Source of the DNA: Merluccius polli
Taxonomy: Eukaryota > Chordata > Actinopteri > Gadiformes > Merlucciidae
NCBI GenBank assembly: GCA_030340625.1
Contig: JAOPHQ010005692.1
Location: 62,001-126,000 of the forward strand
Reading direction: 5' to 3'
Length of the DNA: 64,000 bases
The notes under the pieces were generated by a model. The model was given only the letters and a program-made list of their open reading frames with translations. It ran no database searches and was not told the DNA's origin. Shown here piece by piece: positions 13,201 through 25,439 of the stretch. Both the position numbers and the translations under genes were made by a program. Every line of letters starts with the position of its first letter. Position 1 is the stretch's first letter.

Positions 13201-14999
13201 ATGTGATGATCTAATCTAGAATACTTCGCTAGTAAGAGCTTGTACCATTGTCAATTGGTTGTCAATTATTTCCAAATCCATAAGCAATTATTGTCATTGT
13301 CAAAGAAATAAGTTTTGCGCAGCAACAAATACTGCTAAGGTGCATTATGAAAGCCAATGGAGATTAGCCCATACTTTAACAATCCTAATTAAATTAGTTT
13401 TGACAAAATCAACTTAGGTTCCCATCCATGTTATTGTTGTGAATACCGGTACATCTGGGAGAACTTGTCTGCATTGAACTTGTTCCGTCCTCTCTTCAGC
13501 ACTCCTGCCTACACACCGGTCGGCTGACGGGATCCCATCAAAGAGGGAATGGAATGCGATGCAATTAGCTCTGACAATGTTGGAGTACACACTGGCTAGC
13601 AATACAACGCACTCCTTGGGTTTCTGCTCCTCCTGAGACATCAGGCAAAACATAAAACCATAAGAGTGGAGCGTCTGGATCAATAGAAACAAAACAAGAA
13701 GTGCAAAAAAAGAAGATGTGAGCAGACCTGCTAGCCTTGTGAAACTTGCATTTCGCAATGAATATCAGTCTGGCCTCGGCGGGGCGATTCCCACATATGG
13801 GAACGACCTTACATTGTTCAAAAAAACTCCAGCCAAACAGATTAAAGAACGAAGAGATGCGCTTGCTCGCTTTGCTCTTGCCGAATTTGGTTGGAGTAAA
13901 GCAAAAATGTCTTCTCTGAGAAATGGGTCTATTTTATATAAAACGGTTTTGATTGTTCCTTCGATTGTGATTCGTTTCTTAGGCACCACCATTGTTTTGA
14001 AATTCTGCAGACTGCCGCACTCCTTGTTTACCCATAACTAAAAGTCCCTCCCCCTGGCGCTCACAACTGGAGGTCCTATAATTTTTTTATATTTTTGGGA
14101 GACGCTTTCAACAAGGCTCGAGGCCAGACTGATCTGCAGAGAGAAACAAAATGTGAACTGGCAAGACCAGGATGGTCTCACAAGACGAGACCCGCTGCCT
14201 CATGAAGAAAACACACCCTGGCATGAGTGTGACGTTGAGGAGCATGATTCACACATTTCTGTGGTCATTCATCCCATGGCTCTCCTCTGTTCATTTTGCC
14301 GGGGCATTTTCCACTTGTTCCAAGTAACCTACCGGTTGTCATGTAGGCGGGACCAAGAGGGGTGGGCTATAGCCACAGTGTCGCCAAGGGGACTCTGTTT
14401 TAGATTTAACCGTTACGGCTTTGGTCCTGCCATATGATCTAAATACAGCCACACCACTGTGTAAACTGTGAAACTTCAAACTATAGGTCAAACAGTGACT
14501 CAAATATCGGCATACAGCATAGCCAACGGTTACGGCTGGACGAGATGAGCTGTGCAAAATTGAATTGTGCCTCCCACTTAAATACCTGCTGGCCAATGGT
14601 TCCAATAAACTGTTGGTAAACCAAGCCACTACTTTTGTATTATAGACTATATATTGTACTACAAACGTATACAAATTGCTGTATGTATGGCAGAAGTGTA
14701 CAGAGGATTTATAAACACTTCAATATGAACATATATATTATGTCAATTGTTTAGACGCATTAATTAAGTTTTCGGTTCTTGTGGGTTTGGGTTGTATTGT
14801 TCAGCATTATTCGATTCAGTGAAAAGGCAAATGCAACGGTTTAAGCAGAATTGTACATTGGCTCCTAGTTCATAGAGAGACTTGAACGAACGCTAAAGTA
14901 ACCAATTCCATGCTCCTTCTCTCTGCAATTCTTCTGTATACTTGCTGCAACATTCTGACAGTTGAGGGCACTAAGAATATGCATGGAGCGCTACTATGT

Positions 15000-15113
15000 C
15001 AAGCTATATACTACCACTGTTATGTTATGTTGTCTTGTTTTTAAGCTGAAGTACCGGGAAAATAATTCCACCAGCCTTAACTGTATGGTCATTAAACTTT
15101 GAATTGAATTGAA
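15000..15113 (+). repeat. LINE 3' tail fragment
   Basis: The stretch ends ATTAAACTTTGAATTGAATTG, resembling the 3' end of the large LINE later in this window (near 62690, AATAAACTGAATTGAATTG). Both end in short AATTG-type tandem tails, which are the mark of LINE 3' ends. No coding part remains. Confidence 0.5.
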
Positions 15114-15289
15114 ATGAAAGTCTGAACGAAGCAATTGAACACTGCGTTGATAATGCGTGGAATGAAATGTTATTGTTTTCAGCTCTGTCTAAAATCCAGG
15201 ATGCATATTGAGTATTGTGAACGCTTAATGCACACGCACACATACAAAAAGGTGCCAGCAGCAGAGACACACATTTAGATGACACTCAC

Positions 15290-15370
15290 CTGTAGATCAA
15301 AGAACTTGCTGTACCGCCTGTAGATGATCTCTGTGCTTCCATCGCTCCAGAAAACTTTGATGATGTAAAC
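15290..15370 (-). CDS. sh3pxd2b: sh3pxd2b-like coding exon 2 (PX domain core)
   Basis: This is an 81-nt, 27-codon exon in phase 0 at both ends. It encodes VYIIKVFWSDGSTEIIY followed by RRYSKFFDLQ. The RRYSKFF stretch is the PX-domain R[RK]Y-x-x-F signature whose arginine binds the 3-phosphate of phosphoinositides. The acceptor reads CTCAG just before GTT, and the donor reads CAG|GTGAGT (minus strand, 15284-15289). The exon is conserved in length and sequence with Tks4/Tks5. It is only 81 nt long and lies in a region with no other coding signal, so it is easy to miss by ORF length. Exon 3 follows after about 8 kb. Confidence 0.88.
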
Positions 15371-16004
15371 CTGAGACACATAGAGGATAGAAACAAAATG
15401 CAGTTAGTGCATCCATACCGCCGTTAGGCTAATGACAGGATTGTCAAAGATCCAATAATGTCATCCCAGAAGTGGGATTCCTCTCGCAAGACTCATCACT
15501 CTCAAAGTTTCTTTCTTTTGCCATTGTTTTGTGTTCCTCTTGCAGGGCTTAGGGGTTAGGGAGTGCCGTTAAACTATCCCTAAGAATGTAGGCCTTTGAA
15601 TCCCATTGTGTGTAACAGTGTTTTATGATGGACTATATGAATAAATTCCCCTTGGTCGCTTGTGTAGCCTACTTCTCTGTTAGAGAAAAAAAACATACAC
15701 ACAATCCTACAATGCACCTGACAACCACTGATAAACTTTAGGTATTAGTGGTTTCTGATTCTAACAGCTACTGTGTGCAGTTTTCTTTTTGTTTCAACAA
15801 TTTATATTTTCCATTTTCAACAGAAGCACAACATAAACACCAAACAAGGCAGTAAGGACAGAGTTTAGGCCAAACAAATAAACAAACAAGCAAAACAAAT
15901 AATAATGAAAATATAAAAACACACAAACCTGAAAGAAATTCTTACTCTTAGTTTTTATTTGACGACATGGTCGTGCAGCACCTAAAGTTAGCTTTGAATG
16001 TTCT

Positions 16005-16062
16005 CAGCCTTAACTGCAAGTCGCTTTGGATAAAAGTGTGACCTGCTAAACGAGGGCTTTAG
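16005..16062 (+). repeat. Fish LINE/SINE-type 3' end motif
   Basis: The motif AAGTCGCTTTGGATAAAAG is a very common 3' end in fish retroposons (recognised from memory). Only the tail is present here. Confidence 0.5.
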
Positions 16063-16911
16063 GCTATTGTAACAGTGGCATGGCATGCAGAAATAGCCTG
16101 GGGGAACTTTTATTAGATAGTGACATCATCTAGCCTCATGGCAAGCCGTAAACCCAATGATTTCACATCCCGTCTCACGCGGATACACGGATACGCTACC
16201 TCTGTAGGAAGTAGTGACGTCTATCCCCGTCAACTGATGGCATGACTCAACAGGAAAAGGTTCCAAGCAGCATGTATCGTAATGCTACATTCAATTAGCT
16301 ACAACTCACAAGCTCTGTGACATGGCATTTAAGCTAATCACCACAGTCTTGCAATAGTCCTTTTAACAAACACACAACAAATGGCTTTGGGACATTTCCC
16401 TGGAAATTCCCTGGTCACATCCTTACGTATAATCAAGAACTAACTAAAATCTGTCCTTCTCTGGCCTCCATCCCCCTCGTTATTGTATTTTTCTTCCAAA
16501 CCAAAGACAAATATTGTCCTTGTCAACTTGATTTATTGATTAGAATAAATAGGTTTAGGAAATTAGGATTACAAAGCTCATGGTTTCAACCCTCAAAAGA
16601 GAACAAATACCTTACTATGCTTACCTTTCAATGTTCCTCAAGCCTAGCAACAATTAGCATTGAAATGTACTCTATATGCTCTATGCCTACATTGTTATTT
16701 TCTAAATGTCCCCTTCTTATCATGCATGCACAAAATGTCCATGTTTAGATAACTAACTGTTTTTTTGTGCTGCTTGCTGATCAAATGGTTTTGTTTTGTA
16801 AAGCAGCACTACACAGCATGGGCAGATGGAGGGCACTGGGGGGGTGCTAAGGACTGGACCTCCTGACCGTGTAAAGGTCTGTTATTCAGCCCATCAAGCC
16901 AGCGCGTGCGC

Positions 16912-17038
<127 letters not shown>

Positions 17039-17330
17039 ACATTACCCACATTCACCTCCCACTGTCTGCTATTTGGAGGAGAATGGTTGTTTTGTTTGTT
17101 GTTCTTATTTTTTCAGTTTAGTAGATTGGCAGAGAGTGGTAGACTATAACTCCACAAGGACACATACAACTGAATGGACTGTTTGTTTCATGGGTCAATA
17201 CTGATATTTACATTGCATAGCCTGTTGAATCCTAAAAGCTGAAAGGCCTATATTGCGTGACGTCAGGCAGGGCTATCCAGGCTGACTGAGAGGGTTAGGG
17301 GTTCAATTCCTGCTGGGGCCACCCATGCAC

Positions 17331-17331
<1 letters not shown>

Positions 17332-17384
<53 letters not shown>
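17332..17384. repeat. (CA)n microsatellite
   Basis: About 26 CA units. Just upstream (17281-17325) is a GTTCAATTCC motif resembling a tRNA-type B box, a possible SINE fragment. Confidence 0.95.
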
Positions 17385-17387
<3 letters not shown>

Positions 17388-18149
17388 ATGTCAACATGCC
17401 AAATATGTATGAATAATGAATAGCAATTGTTGCTTTTTGACAAATGAAAGAAAAACAGGCGGCCATGAGTCAAAACTATTGCCCAAAGTAGTGGCCTCGC
17501 CTGGTGGCTCAGTTTGCTGCTGAACACATTCCTCTTCCTCATCTCTTATTTCATGCAGTCCTCATCCATAAGGAGCCTGCAGGACAGACTGTGCACACAG
17601 TGCAGCTGTGGGCCAACACGCATGACCTGATCATTATCTAAATCTCTACACGTGTATACTGCATTTACATGTGCAAAACATATGTATACTTATAGAAATG
17701 TGCTAATCGTGAAGTTGTATAGCGTATAGACGGTCTTGTGTGAAACACCCTTTAAAACACTTTAGCAATTCCTTTGTTCAAAACTTAAAACTAAACTTGG
17801 CGAGAAAAATACATTTAATACAAAGTAACATAAATGTTGAAATATTGTTTCGGTAAACGACTTAGTTTGGTTTTCCAGATACGTCCAGACCTTTAAGAGT
17901 CACACTAAAACTTTTTTTTTTTTTAATCATATGTCCATATCTGAAGATATCTGGAGAATGCAGCCCTGGAAAAATGAAACTTGATCGCTCCTTTGTTTTA
18001 CTGACACTGCAACCAGGTCCAACAGAACCAGGTCTCCAGGTCCGTGCAACACTAGGCCTGTATGACGTGATATGATATGAAGCAAATACCCAACATGAAA
18101 GTAACTGTACTGAGGGTGATCGGGTCGGTCTTAAGACGTGTGGACTTAC

Positions 18150-18221
18150 ATAGTGCTTGTTGGGATTTCTCCGCTTCTGGACGTCTTGCACTGTAACTTC
18201 CTGCACGGTCCTCCGTGGCAT
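18150..18221 (-). CDS. sh3pxd2b: sh3pxd2b-like coding exon 1 (start of PX domain)
   Basis: This exon encodes 24 residues beginning MPRRTVQEVTVQDVQKRRNP and ending NKHY. The pattern (EVxVxDVQKRR, then NKHY) matches the start of SH3PXD2B/Tks4, a PX and SH3 adaptor of podosomes and invadopodia that organises actin and NADPH oxidase. The ATG at 18221 sits in a good Kozak context (A at -3). The exon closes in phase 0 after the TAT codon, with donor GTAAGT on the minus strand at 18144-18149. It joins in frame to exon 2 at 15290-15370 after an intron of about 2.8 kb. SH3PXD2A/Tks5 is the main alternative. The MPRR start and the GSTE motif in exon 2 fit the B paralogue better. Confidence 0.82.
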
Positions 18222-18540
18222 GGTGCTGGCCTGGGTTCAACTCAAATTCCCGGGAGGTTCTGCGAAAAAAATCAAATCCTATAAAGAAAGTTGAACGGTG
18301 TTGTTTTTCCTCCGCGCTGGTCAGCCCGACTTGTAGACCTCAGCAGCAACTGTGAATGTTCCTGTCCGCGACCTACGTCAGATTTCCTGCCAGCGAATGG
18401 GCGGAGAGTCGGCCTGCAGCTGCAACCACACTCCCAGCCTATCCTAGCTCACCAGACCCACTGCTCCCAGTCCACACTCTGCCGTGGACCAGCACGCACT
18501 GGTCTAGACCATCGACACTGGCGCTCGAATAACCATATGT
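18222..18540 (-). promoter_or_regulatory. Probable 5' UTR and promoter region of the sh3pxd2b-like gene
   Basis: This stretch upstream of the exon 1 ATG is GC-richer than its surroundings and has several CpG dinucleotides, as expected of a TATA-less vertebrate promoter. No clear TATA box or initiator was picked out and the transcription start is not defined. The call rests on position and base composition only. Confidence 0.35.
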
Positions 18541-18599
18541 TGACTAGGTTTCAAAGTGTATGGAATGTCAAACATTTGGCCACTGTGTTTTTTTTAATA

Positions 18600-18905
18600 T
18601 GCAACGTATAACAACTACACATGGCTATTGATAGACACCGCCATCTTTTGGTGAAAGCATGGCATTAAATAACAAGGTTATTTTGGTTACAAAGATCTTC
18701 ATGTTCTTCTTGTTCTTGTTGTTGTTGTTGTTGTTGTTGTTGTTCTTCTTCTTCTTCTTCTTTGGCCTCAGCAGCAGCAGCAGCAGCCTCTCAGCTAGAA
18801 GCCCTAGTTGCAGCTTTCTAGCTATAAGCTCCAGCAGCCTCCCAGCAGCAGCCTCAAAAGCAGCAGCCACCAAGCTACAGGCCCCAGCAGCAGGCTCCAT
18901 CGTAG
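18600..18905 (+). repeat. Low-complexity (GTT)n, (CTT)n and CAG-rich stretch
   Basis: Runs of GTT and CTT (about 18716-18762) pass into AGCAGCAGC-rich sequence to about 18895. Translations are poly-Leu/Phe/Ser and have no family signature, so I do not call a gene. Confidence 0.8.
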
Positions 18906-19108
18906 CCTGCTTTTGTTACAATGTTAGCATCATAGATGCTAAGATCGTTGTCAGACAGATCGCCGATTGGTTCCAAGATTAGTTGCAAATATTTTAAGCT
19001 AGAATCTGTTTTATGAAACTACCCAGTAATGGGTGTTTTTTGTACCTGTTCAATAAACAGTATAGTATTTTCTGTACCACTTTGTGTGTGTCTGTTTCCT
19101 CTTGGATG
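18905..19108 (+). repeat. Dispersed repeat, copy 1 (second copy at 26225-26420)
   Basis: It contains ACTACCCAGTAATGGGTGTT, then TGTACCTGTTCAATAAACA and TTTGTGTGTGTCTGTTTCCT. The same order of motifs with small changes recurs at 26225-26420. This copy runs straight into the telomere-like array. Confidence 0.8.
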
Positions 19109-19109
19109 A

Positions 19110-20520
19110 GGTTGAGGGTTGGGGTTAGGGTTTAGGGTTAGGGTTAGAGGGTTAGGGTTTAGGGTTAGGGGTAGAGTGGGGTTAGGGTTAGGAGTGGGGT
19201 TAGGGATAGGGTTAGAGTGGGGTTAGGGTTAGAGTGGGGTTAGGGTTAGGAGTGGGGTTAGGGTTAGAGTGGGGTTAGGGTTAGAGTGGGGTTAGGGTTA
19301 GGAGTGGGCTTAGGGTTAGAGTGGGGTTAGGGTTAGAGTGGGGTTATGGTTAGGGTAAGAGTGGGGTTAGGGTTAGGTAGTTAGAGTTATCTCGATGACC
19401 CCCCCCCCCCCCCCCCCCCACCTCGTCCAACGACTGGGTAGTTGAATGGGGGATCAAAGGCAATGCACTCGCCAATATCCAGTCATCCGCAGCTCTGTTC
19501 CCATATTACCAAGATGAATTGGTTGTCTGTTTTGTAGTAAGGGTTAGGGTTAGAGTGGGGTTAGGGATAGGGTTAGGATTAGGGTTAGAGTGGGGTTAGG
19601 GTTAGGGTTAGAGTGGGGTTAGGGTTAGGGTTATGTTTTTGTATTGATTTACTCTTGTGTTAGTCCAAGACTGTGGGTTAGGGTTAGGGTTAGAGTGGGG
19701 TTAGGGTGGTTAGGGTTAGAGTGGGGTTAGGGTTTGGGTTAGGGTTAGAGTGGGGTTAGGGTTAGGGTTATAGTTAGGGTTAGGATTAGGTTTTTGTATT
19801 GATTTACTCTTGTGTTAGACCAAGACTGTGGGTTAGGGTTAGAGTGGGGTTAGGGATAGGGTTAGGGTTAGAGTGGGTTTAGGGTTAGGGTTAGAGTGGG
19901 GTTAGGGTTAGGTTTTTGTATTGATTTACTCTTGTGTTAGTCCAAGACTGTGGGTTAGGGTTAGAGTGGGGTTAGGGTTACGGTTAGAGTGGGGTTAGGG
20001 TTAGAGTGGGGTTAGGGTTAGAGTGGGGTTAGAGTGGGGTTAGGGTTAGACTGGGGTTAGGGTTAGAGTGGGTTTAGGGTTAGGGTTAGAGTGGGGTTAG
20101 GGTTAGAGTGGGGTTAGGGTTAGGAGTGGGGTTAGGGTTAGAGTGGGGTTAGGGTTAGAGTGAGGTTAGGGTTAGGGTTAGAGTGGGGTTAGGGTTAGAG
20201 TGGGGTTAGGGTTAGGAGTGGGGTTAGGGTTATAGTTAGGGTTAGGGTTAGGTTTTTGTATTGATTTACTCCTTGTGTTAGACCAAGACTGTGGGTTAGG
20301 GTTAGGGTTAGAGTGGGGTTAGGGGAGTGGGGTTAGGGTTAGGGTTAGAGTGGGGTTAGGGGAGTGGGGTTAGGGTTAGGGTTAGAGTGGGGTTAGGGTT
20401 AGAGTGGGGTTAGGGTTAGGGTTAGAGTGGGGCTAGGGTTAGGGTTAGAGTGGGGTTAGGGTTAGGAGTGGGGTTAGGGTTAGAATGGGATTAGGGTTAG
20501 GGTTACGGTTAGGGTTAGGT
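19110..20520 (+). repeat. Degenerate telomere-like (TTAGGG)n array with an embedded 43-bp spacer
   Basis: About 1.4 kb built from GGGTTAGGGTTAGAGTGG-like units, that is, TTAGGG hexamers alternating with TTAGAGTGG or TTAGGAGTGG variants. A block starting GTTTTTGTATTGATTTACTC and ending CCAAGACTGTGGG is repeated five times, at about 19635-19677, 19790-19832, 19912-19953, 20252-20294 and 20519-20562. A non-telomeric patch with a poly-C run lies at about 19388-19540. This is an interstitial array, not a chromosome end, because unique and transposon sequence continues on both sides. Confidence 0.9.
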
Positions 20521-20716
20521 TTTTGTATTGATTTTACTCTTGTGTTAGTCCAAGACTGTGGGGCGCTGGCACACCTTCCCCGCCTCTCAGCCTTTTTTTA
20601 TGGAGAGGAATACAACGTTTTGTATATTATTTCTCTCTTTCTTTCTTTATTGCCCTCTTTTGTTTGTGTTGCCCTTTTCTCCCGCTTACCTCTTTCTTAC
20701 GTCTTATTTTTTTTGT

Positions 20717-22712
20717 TCCATCCATCCATCCATCCATTTTCTTCCGCTTATCCGGGGTCGGGTCGCGGGGGCAGCAGCCTAAGCAGGGAAGCCCAGACTT
20801 CCCTTTCCCCAGCTACTTCGGCCAGCTCTTCCTGGGGGATCCCGAGGCGTTCCCAGGCCAGCCGAGAGACATAGTCTCTCCAGCGTGTCCTGGGTCTTCC
20901 CCGGGGTCTCCTACCAGTGGGACGTGCCCTGAACACCTCACCAGGGAGGCGTCCGGGAGGCATCCTAACTAGATGCCCGAGCCACCTCATCTGGCTCCTC
21001 TCAACGCGGAGGAGTAGCGGGTCTACTCCGAGCTCCTCCCGGATGACCGAGCTTCTCACCCTATCTCTAAGGGAGAGCCCAGCCACCCTGCGGAGGAAGC
21101 TCATTTCGGCCGCTTGTACTCGCGATCTCGTTCTTTCGGTCATTACCCAAAGCTCATGACCATAGGTGAGGGCAGGAACGTAGATCGACTGGTAAATCGA
21201 GAGCTTTGCCTTTCGGCTCAGCTCCCTCTTCACCACGACGGATCCGTGCAGAGTCCGCATTACTGCAGACGCCGCACCGATCCGCCTGTCGATCTCCCGC
21301 TCCATCCTCCCCTCACTCGTGAACAAGACCCCGAGGTACTTGAACTCCTCCACTTGGGGCAGGATCTCATCCCCGACCCGGAGGGTGCACTCCACCCTTT
21401 TCCGGTTGAGGACCATGGACTCGGACTTGGAGGTGCTGATTCTCATCCCGACCGCTTCACACTCGGCTGCGAACCTGTCCAGCGAGAGTTGGAGGTCACG
21501 GTCTGATGAAGCCATCAGGACCACATCATCCGCAAAAAGCAGAGACCCAATCCTGAGATCACCAAACCGGACCTAGTGCCTAGAAATCCTGTCCATAAAA
21601 ATTATGAACAGAATCGGTGACAAAGGGCAGCCCTGGCGGAGTCCAACCCTCACTGGAAACAAGTCCGACTTATTACCGGCAATGCGGACCAAGCTCTGAC
21701 ACCGGTCATACAGGGAACGGACAGCCCGTATTAGGGGGTCCGATACCCCATACTCCCGGAGAACCCCCCACAGGACTCCCCGAGGGACACGGTCGAATGC
21801 CTTCTCCAAGTCCACAAAGCACATGTGGACTGGTTGGGCAAACTCCCATGCACCCTCAAGGATCCTGCAGAGGGTGTAGAGCTGGTCCACTGTTCCACGG
21901 CCTGGACGAAAACCACATTGCTCCTCCTGGATCCGAGGTTCGACTATCCGACGGACCCTCCTCTCCAGCACCCCTGAATAGACCTTACCAGGGAGGCTGA
22001 GGAGTGTGATCCCCCTATAGTTGGAACACACCCTCCGGTCCCCCTTCTTAAAAAGAGGGACCACCACCCCAGTCTGCCAATCCAGGGGCACTGCCCCCGA
22101 TGTCCACGCGATGCTGCAGAGTCGTGTCAACCAAGACAGCCCCACAACATCCAGGGCCTTAAGGAACTCCGGGCGGACCTCATCCACCCCCGGGGCCCTG
22201 CCACCGAGGAGCTTCCTGACCACCTCGGCAACCTCAGCCCCAGAGATAGGAGGGCCCACACCCGAGTCCCCAGGCCCTGCTTCCTTACCGGAAGGCGTGT
22301 CGGTGGGATTGAGGAGGTCTTCGAAGTATTCCTTCCACCGATCCACAACGTCCCGAGTCGAGGTCAGCAGCGCACCGTCTCCACCATACACAGTGTTGAC
22401 GATGCACTGCTTCCCCCTCCTGAGACGCCGGATGGTGGTCCAGAACCTCTTCGAAGCCGTCCGGAAGTCGTTCTCCATGGCCTCACCGAACTCCTCCCAT
22501 GTCCGGGTTTTTGCCTCGGTAACCGCCACAGCTGCGCTCCGCTTGGCCTGCCGGTACCTGCCTGCTGCCTCTGGAGTCCCACAGGCCAAAAAGGTCCTAT
22601 AGGACTCCTTCTTCAGTTTGACGGCATCCCTCACCGCCGGTGTCCACCAGCGGGTTCGGGGATTGCCGCCACGGCAGGCACCGACCACCTTGCGGCCACA
22701 GCTCTGGTCGGC
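20717..22712 (-). mobile_element. 5'-truncated LINE with (TGGA)n tail (RTE-like)
   Basis: The element reads on the minus strand from about 22712 to a TGGA tandem tail at 20717-20737. It has no terminal repeats. Its 3' end, starting near TTCTTCCGCTTATCC on the plus strand, is a very common fish LINE end. It is broken upstream of the reverse transcriptase domain, the usual result of incomplete target-primed reverse transcription. I assign it to the RTE-like group from memory of similar fish proteins. Rex-type assignment is possible. Confidence 0.85.
20748..22688 (-). pseudogene. LINE reverse transcriptase, truncated and frameshifted
   Basis: Two frames make one protein: 22688-21573 (371 residues) then 21524-20748 (258 residues). 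The first holds the fingers and palm: VPLFKKGDRRVCSNYRGITL, CGFRPGRGTVDQLYTLCRI, CFVDLEKAFDRVPR and VRVGLRQGCPLSP. The second gives the region after the catalytic loop FADDVVLMASSD, then the thumb and a C-terminal MRWLGHLVRMPPGRLPGEVF segment. A stop follows DRISRH and the frame changes between about 21524 and 21573, just before FADD. The N-terminal endonuclease is absent because of truncation, so this copy cannot move on its own. Confidence 0.9.
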
Positions 22713-23860
<1,148 letters not shown>

Positions 23861-23865
23861 GGACT

Positions 23866-24581
23866 CTACTCCCTGATATTCAAACCCAAGGGGGTGACTG
23901 TCCTTAATTTCTTTATCCATCTGTGCTCCGCCGCTTTCCTCTGTCCATCCAACCAGCACGTCTTCATCTCCAGTCCCGTGATATGGAGTGTGTGACCAGT
24001 TGTGTGTTGAGGGTGCCTATGTGTATATTGTAAAGGTGTTGTTTGAGCCGGGTGAGTATTGAGTGTTTGGTTTCTCCTATGTATATGATGTGACAGTCTG
24101 TGCAAGTGATGGCATAAATGATATTGGTGTCGTGTATGGTGATGTTTTGCAGGATGGGGCTGGAGGTGGAGGCATGCTGGTTGCGGATGACCGCCAGCTG
24201 TTGAAAATGGCCTTGATGTGGAGAGGGGGCGCTCCTTGTTTTGGTGGAGAAGCGGGCCCGCACCAGGATATCCTTTAAATTGGGGTTCTTTCTGAAGGCG
24301 GAGATAATTTTGTGATTATGGAGGGAGGGGATGTTATGTTGTGCCTGTGTGAATGTGTGTTTGAGTTTTGAATGTATGTATATGGTGTTTTGTGTAAATG
24401 TGCTGATGAGTGGGATGATTTGTGGCTGGGGGTCCTGGACCTCTCCATCCCTGATGTCAGGGTCTCCCTCAGGAAATCTATTTATAGACTGAAGACCCCT
24501 GTCTCCTTCACAGAAATGAATAAAATGCTGAGACATGTATATTTTATATATATAAAAATTTGCTTTATAATAACTAAACAC
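23866..24581 (-). pseudogene. Penelope-like element fragment with GIY-YIG endonuclease, frameshifted
   Basis: On the minus strand the frame ending near 23964 holds FRKNPNLKDILVRARF, the conserved linker after the reverse transcriptase of Penelope-like elements. It then holds a GIY-YIG domain: IIYAITCTDCHIIYIGE followed by TRLKQHLYNI. In this family the domain nicks target DNA for insertion. The conserved C-terminus (GLEMKTCWLDGQRKAAEHRW, then IKKLRTVTPLGLN) continues in another frame and ends at 23866, so a deletion or frameshift lies around 23985-24010. The reverse transcriptase itself is missing. The fragment starts near 24480-24580. Confidence 0.8.
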
Positions 24582-24812
24582 TTTGGAGTATTTACAACAT
24601 ATTAGTTAATAGTGAATTCATCATTCGTAAAACATGAACAAGACATTATTAAATCATTACTAACCTACTAACTATGTTAAGCATCGATAATCACTGTTAC
24701 AAATGATTTGTTTCTGATTAGTAGGTTCATTTATAATAGTTATTCATCATTAGTAAAACATGAATAACACATTATTAAATCATTACTAACCTACTAATAA
24801 ACACTATATTAA

Positions 24813-24817
<5 letters not shown>

Positions 24818-24852
<35 letters not shown>
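24818..24852. repeat. (AT)n microsatellite, target of a hAT-type insertion
   Basis: AT units interrupted by the element at 24853-25245. The other half continues at 25246-25268. Confidence 0.9.
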
Positions 24853-24855
<3 letters not shown>

Positions 24856-25245
24856 TGGTGGGCCGTTATCGGCGTTAACGCGCTGCGATAACGCGAGACT
24901 CTTATCGCGCGATAAAAGAATTATCGCCGTTAATCTATTCTCAAAGTTGGGTTGGGAGCTGCGTCTATACCGGATTTCCACCAAGGAAGGTAAGCGCCGC
25001 GGAACGGCTGCGCTGCGGAACGGCTGCGTCCTCTGCCCGGCGCCCCCCGCCCCGTTGGTCGTAGGTCTGGGGTGGGTTACGATCGCGCAGACTTACTTTT
25101 AGTCATTATTTAGGTAGCACACACATATTATGAATGCCTTCGACATAATTCAAATTAGCCATTTTAATCTAGATTAATCTAGATTAATTCCAAGATTACA
25201 GTGAGATTAATCTAGATTAAACACATTAATCTATGCCCACCACTA
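24853..25245. mobile_element. hAT-type MITE
   Basis: A 393-bp element with ends TAGTGGTGGGC and GCCCACCACTA. It is flanked by ATATATAT on both sides, which fits an 8-bp duplication but is uninformative in an AT array. Inside are TTAACGCG palindromes, repeated ATTAATCTAGATTAAT motifs and a GC-rich segment (about 24990-25035) that reappears near 63780. It has no coding capacity. Confidence 0.78.
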
Positions 25246-25439
25246 ATATATATACAGTATATATATACTGTTGTATATATAATGATTTATTTTGTATTAT
25301 TATAGGGCAATTTTTAAGGTGTTTGCTAACTGCATTGTCATACTTTATAGACGACTTGTAAACACTTACTAATGATGCAACTAATGCCTAATAAAGCTAG
25401 TTGTAAAGCATGTACTAATTGTTAGTTAAAGGTACACTG

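Larger units (their letters stand above)
7294..15289. other. Intron 2 of the sh3pxd2b-like gene
   Basis: An intron of about 8.0 kb bounded by the donor of exon 2 and the acceptor of exon 3. It contains a poly-T run near 7368-7400, GT/CA arrays at 7654-7749, 9922-9958 and 10159-10230, and a LINE 3' tail near 15000-15113. I see no further exons. A 139-codon open frame at 9159-9578 has no recognisable features. Confidence 0.65.

Noticed and set aside
13718..14041. 107-codon open frame with a basic segment (KQIKERRDALARFALAEF)
   Set aside because: I recognise no domain, and both strands are open here by chance. It could be an old repeat but is not supported as a gene.
18659..18982. 107-codon frame with poly-Leu, poly-Phe and poly-Ser
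   Set aside because: Comes from GTT, CTT and CAG runs and passes into a dispersed repeat.
19110..20520. A true chromosome end
   Set aside because: Units are degenerate, and transposon and unique sequence continue on both sides, so it is interstitial.
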